Shown here: piece by piece, positions 58,813 through 64,000 of the stretch | Position numbering within the stretch: position 1 is the stretch's first letter | Layout: every line of letters starts with the position of its first letter | From: Cranoglanis bouderius | Taxonomy: Eukaryota > Chordata > Actinopteri > Siluriformes > Cranoglanididae | Direction of reading: 5' to 3' | Assembly (NCBI GenBank): GCA_023630585.1 | Contig: CM042566.1 | Coordinates: forward strand, 14,065,254 to 14,129,253 | DNA length: 64,000 nt | Notes under the pieces: generated by a model | Told to the model about the DNA's origin: nothing | The model's database searches: none | What the model saw: the letters and a program-made list of their open reading frames with translations, nothing else | Made by a program: the position numbers and the translations under genes

Positions 58813-61440
58813 TGTGTCTAATATAAAGCACACTCAGGCTTGAGAAACTACTGTGTGCATTTGCGTGTGACTCTGTGTGTGCTGCGCAAGACAGTGGCAT
58901 ACAGGAACTAGATGACTATCATTCTCCCTTGCTGTGCATTTATGCATTATCCGTGTTCATTATTACTATGTAAAAGTAAAAGTATGCTCTAAAATAAAAC
59001 TGTGTCTGTATGTGCACAAACACGCACACACCTGCCCAGTCCAGTGCTCATGAGAGTTTCCTGGCATCACCCTCCAGCAGTTGAGAAGGAGTATGTAAGC
59101 ATCTGTAGACTATTATTGTGTATGTTCCTGTGGCAATACAGTGTGCCACCAAGAAATATAAGTACCGACTTATTGCATTGATCTACATCATGCTATGTTT
59201 AAATATACATAACATGAAAATATTCTCTGCAAAAGTCAATAGAACCTGCTTGTCTGCAAAGAAACTACAAATAAAAACTAACAGCCCGGACACGTAATCT
59301 GCTTGGCCACCCAGGCTACTGGTTTGTCTACCCCCGCAGCATACCAACACTGAGCTGTTGCTTATAATGTTTGGTGTGATCGGACAATGCAGAGCCTGAA
59401 GTCTGAGACCACTCCTCAATATAGAACCTCTGCAGGTCAGGGGTCATGGTCCCCTCTTAAAATCAACCAGGTAGTTATTGATATTTCGAATATAATAACA
59501 AGACACAAGCCTTCGCTAAACAACGTCCATTAGGGCTTAGTCCAAGAGTGTGCACATTTTGATGGATTCCCACGTTTACTTCACATTTCTTTAGACAGAA
59601 TCATATTTTCTATACATTTCCCACTACATTATGTGATCTGTTGAGCCTGAAGTGTTGTATAACTCCCTCCCTCTGTCTAGATACAGGGATCCTTCAATCA
59701 TATCAGTCTACAGATCCATCAATCATATTCAGAGGCGTAGAAACCTAGATTATGTGGGGCCCTTCTGACAGATTTATGTTATTATGTTACCCAGAAATAC
59801 TGTTGTGACCCTTCACGTCCATGGAGGAATTGCAGTAGATAGACGCGTGTTCTGAAGACTTCATTTCTTTATTGAAAACAACTGTAAGAACGTAGAAAAA
59901 CGAATAAAGAAGCAAGCCACCCTACAATTGCTGAACATGGTCTCAAACCTGTGTCCCTTCCCCCTGTAACAGGCCCCTCTGCGTCCTTGCGGCTCCCCTG
60001 TCTGCTGCCTGAATAAAATACGTAGGCATACTACAAGCCCACGTCATCACATCATTATGGGAAACATAAAATGTTACTTAAACACATATAACTACAAACA
60101 TTTAAGCAAAACATTTCATAGGCTCCTACACATATAATTATATATGTATAATTATATAGAGACACGGTGCCGCAGGTGTTGTGCGCATCATTCCCAGTAC
60201 CTATTGCATTTCAGCCCACATTAAGAACCGCCACTAACACTACTGACAATACATGCTAACCCTAGCTAACTATTACCAACAATTCATCTTATAATAAGGT
60301 GAAATAAAACTGAAACTGGACAAATAGATGTGGGTTCATTTGTCTTAATTATCCTTAATTCATTCGTCATCATCTCCATCACTTAGCACTGTCCTGTTTC
60401 CTCTTTTGCTCCTCCTCTCATTGTCCCTTGCGCTTCTGGCTGCCAGATTCATTTTCAGGAATTAAAGCTCGCGCGACTCAAGCTTGAAGGGTTGGCACAG
60501 GAGCATAAACGAGTCCCCAAACAAGATAGCGAACCGCAAAGGGTCCCCCTTTAAGGGGGTTGCTGTTATGTTTCTGCACATTATTTTAACATGAAAATTT
60601 CTGATCATATAAATGATCAGCCCTCAGGGGCACTCTGATCACATTGTGTGTTCAACTCCCACCTTCCGCATGGCAAATATCCTGTATAAGCTTCCGCGTT
60701 CTGTCTCCATACATAACTAACAGAGAGAAATGTTTCTACAGATGAAATATAAAGTCAATAAATGTACGATTACACCAGTATATGATTTGTATGAGTTTCA
60801 TGCAATTTGGGGTATTTTTTATAAGAAAAAAGGATGCTTATTATGAGAAATGCTAAGCAGGTGTAGCATTTAGCCTAACACAGAAAGCTACAAATAATAT
60901 ATTTCTGCCTGATTATATGATCAAAATCCAAAGTGAGCTCTGAGCAAAATACATAGTATTAATCTCATAAATTCACATGTGTCGCTTGATGCTAATTACA
61001 GCAATTAATTACAGTCTGAGTAATCCTGAGTCTTGAACAGTAAACTTCACAGCTAATTGTAATTACCTTAATTTTTAGGTCAAATCAGACCTTCGTAACT
61101 GGCTGCACAGATGGCACCTGGCCGCCTGCCTGAGGGTCTCTATCAATGGGCCGAGCCCAGAGGAATTCAACTACAAAAGGGCATTAGAACTGCTTTTCTC
61201 AAAGCCAAGAAAAATTAAATGTCCAAATTCAGGGTGCAGAGTTTACCAATATGGATGTAGGGAGAGTTGATCAGTACCAGGTCCTCCTCATCCAGTATAT
61301 TTTTTTATTTTCTAAAAAATAAACCAGTTCCACACAGGTAACCACTTTACTTCATTTCTTTGATGGCTCAAATGTATGCTCTAGTCGATTACGTGTTTTG
61401 ACCATTTGTGAACCACGTTAAACCCTGTCTGTGGAGCCTA
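58813..61440. other. Long noncoding interval, possible bcl9l intron
   Basis: No gene recognised. A possible small minus-strand exon with donor CAG|GTGTGT sits near 59033-59080, and a 31-codon acidic minus-strand frame (MNLAARSARDNERRSKRG..., about 60455-60360) was noted. Neither could be linked to BCL9L. The rest is AT-rich with a TATATAATTATA tract at 60130-60160. Confidence 0.4.
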
Positions 61441-61456
61441 TGGAGTAAAAACAGCC

Positions 61457-61830
61457 TCACAACATCAGAACTCCTCCATCATACTTAACAGTGAGGATTA
61501 GGTTCTTTTCTGTATAACTTTTCTGTATAACTGTATAATCCTTCTTTTTACACCAACCCCACCTTGAGTGTTCGTTGCCAAAGAACAGGGTTCCAGTTCC
61601 AGAAATGTTTAGTAAACTCCAGGCATTTATGTCTGTGGTTAGATGAAAAATGGGTTTTCTTCCAGTCAGCATGGAAGTGGCATCTAATTGTAGATTTAGA
61701 GACTTGATGACCTCAAAATTCTATCATATTCTATAAAAAAATGTCCAACTGTAAATTTATGCTTCTCTAAGCAGGCAAGTTCACTACAGCGCCGGTTGTT
61801 CCAAACGTCTTAATTATTGCCCTAGTGGAT
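61457..61830 (-). mobile_element. Tc1 transposase remnant
   Basis: The minus-strand frame 61672-61457 reads W.LL.ISGTGTLFFGNEH and ends YTEKNLILTVKYDGGVLML, equivalent to the block between the first and second catalytic residues. Upstream pieces to about 61830 resemble the linker. No terminal repeats were found. Confidence 0.6.
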
Positions 61831-62699
61831 ATGGACAATAGTGTGTAGCTATTAGAGTTTGCAGAGGACTAGGAGATTAATACACTAACTAGCCGCTGCT
61901 GTGGGAAGTTGTTGACGAGTTGGGCAGTGGAAAACAGAAAGGCAGCCTGCAAAGAAATGTAATAAAAAGTATCATTTTAGTCAAAAAAATACTTCAGACT
62001 AGATAAAGCCAGTTCTACAATCAGCTGCACATTGTAAAAATACACTGGGAATTTTTTCCCCTTTTAATGGAAAGCTGTCATTTTGGTATCAGTTTGTATT
62101 AAGCATAGAGGTGTGTGCAGGACTGTTTTCTCAATCCCAGTCCCACCCGCTCCCAAAGAAATTCCTCCTGTCGACATACATATATATTTTTTTTTGTAAA
62201 AGCAAAATAATATGCAAAAAATCTCTGCACTATGGCATAAATTCTGTCATGACCAGCAACGTGTAAAAGCTTTGGTGCCATGGGTTGTACTTTACTATTT
62301 AATCCAACTGAGCTAGTTTAGAGCCTGCCACAGAACATGCCAACCTACACAGGCCAATCCAGACTTGATATTGGATGCTATTGAGGCCAGAGTTGAACAT
62401 CCAGGGTCATTATCAGCCTGCCAGACGCTGCTGTAGACATGGCATCCTCTATCCAAGGAATACACTGAGCTATAAGAATGGTCCTTATGATCGACTTGAG
62501 CTTCCATGCTGCTATATAGCTGCCAGATTGTCCACACAAGTGCATTTTACAATCGGCACATCCTTAAATAGTATAATATAGATTAAAATAGATTTATTAT
62601 TTTGCACATTTGTGGCCCTGATTTATTTAGTTTCGTTGTTAACAGTATAGCCTAAAAATCATTGAAGCTGGAAACGTAACTTTTAGATAGACACAGTAA

Positions 62700-62775
62700 C
62701 CTGAGCTCAGGATCAAATCCAGGAACCTGGAACTGTGAGGACGCAACGCTACCCCACTGCGCCGCCGTTCCACAG
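62700..62775 (-). repeat. tRNA-derived SINE head
   Basis: The minus strand reads GGCGGCGCAGTGGGGTAGCG (A-box-like), then CAGGTTCCTGGATTTGATCC (B-box-like), the arrangement of a fish tRNA-derived SINE. The body is not recognised. Confidence 0.45.
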
Positions 62776-63236
62776 TCCTGCATAGTCGTGCAACCCCTAG
62801 TACAAGTTTTTGGGCTTTTTTTTTTTTTTTTGGGGCAAATTTTCTGAGACCACAAGCCTTGACCACCTTTTTAAATTCCAGATTTATAATTTAGGACTAC
62901 TGTAACATTTGAACATTTTATTATGTCAGTGACATAAATGACTAAAAACCAAAGGTATATTCCTTTCACTGGCTTACCAGTCAAGCGGGAAGGGTGAGCT
63001 TAATTTCTTGACACAGTTTTCATACAGTCAGGAAGTGTAACTGAAAGAATGCATCTCATTTCTGCTGCCACATCCAGCTTCAAACAATACATAAGGAAAA
63101 TAACCCCTAGCAGAATGGTGCAAAACAGCCCAATGCAAAGTAGTGCTTGGTTTATTCTTGAGTGCATGTGACCCACGTGTGTGTGCAGAAATAGCGGCAA
63201 TGTGAGTGGTTGTTCACATGCTAACCTGCATACTTT

Positions 63237-64000
<764 letters not shown>

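Noticed and set aside
59033..59080. Possible minus-strand bcl9l exon (donor CAG|GTGTGT)
   Set aside because: Weak acceptor, and the translated product does not match the BCL9L N-terminus.
59800..60100. Possible LTR (TGTTGTGACCC start, AATAAA inside)
   Set aside because: No matching second LTR, primer-binding site or CA end was found.

Overview
The window looks like intron-rich nuclear DNA of a teleost fish. The evidence is vertebrate genes with GT-AG introns, many Tc1/mariner copies with TA target duplications, L2-, RTE- and L1-type LINE remains, tRNA-headed SINE pieces and long AT and CA microsatellites. A catfish-like lineage is possible, but that is only an impression.

Three protein-coding genes can be read with confidence. 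ddx6 (minus strand, coding exons 3949-5776, probable noncoding first exon and promoter near 10640-10786) encodes the P-body DEAD-box helicase; its 3' half runs off the left edge. cxcr5 (plus, 36173-37264) encodes a chemokine receptor. bcl9l (minus, 38149-51028) encodes a Wnt/beta-catenin co-activator scaffold; its N-terminal exons lie beyond the right edge or were not found. Their order and orientation (ddx6 minus, cxcr5 plus, bcl9l minus) match the mammalian DDX6-CXCR5-BCL9L block, which supports naming the receptor cxcr5.

Layout: 1-2914 holds three broken Tc1 copies in a ddx6 intron. 3949-10786 is the 5' half of ddx6. 10940-12056 is an L1-type fragment. 12960-17595 is a composite region with ACGT-rich repeats at both sides, an NRF1 site followed by a possible two-exon 30-residue reading frame, an RTE LINE fragment and a 27-bp GC-rich minisatellite. 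18815-29544 is a Tc1 graveyard with at least eight copies from several families, one nested MITE and an unclassified ~610-bp noncoding tandem repeat. 30156-34130 is a nearly complete but broken L2-type LINE. 36173-51028 carries cxcr5 and bcl9l, whose stop codons face each other about 0.9 kb apart. 52220-64000 is again mostly Tc1 copies, nested in places, ending in a Tc1 copy that is open up to the window edge.

The three host genes do not form one pathway: they are mRNA decay/translation repression, B-cell follicle homing, and Wnt transcription. The rest is mainly repeat biology. I found no CRISPR array, rRNA or intact tRNA gene. The most unusual items are the NRF1-driven micro-ORF inside a repeat-bounded block, the 610-bp tandem repeat, and two young-looking copies of one Tc1 family, both sitting next to TA-rich microsatellites.
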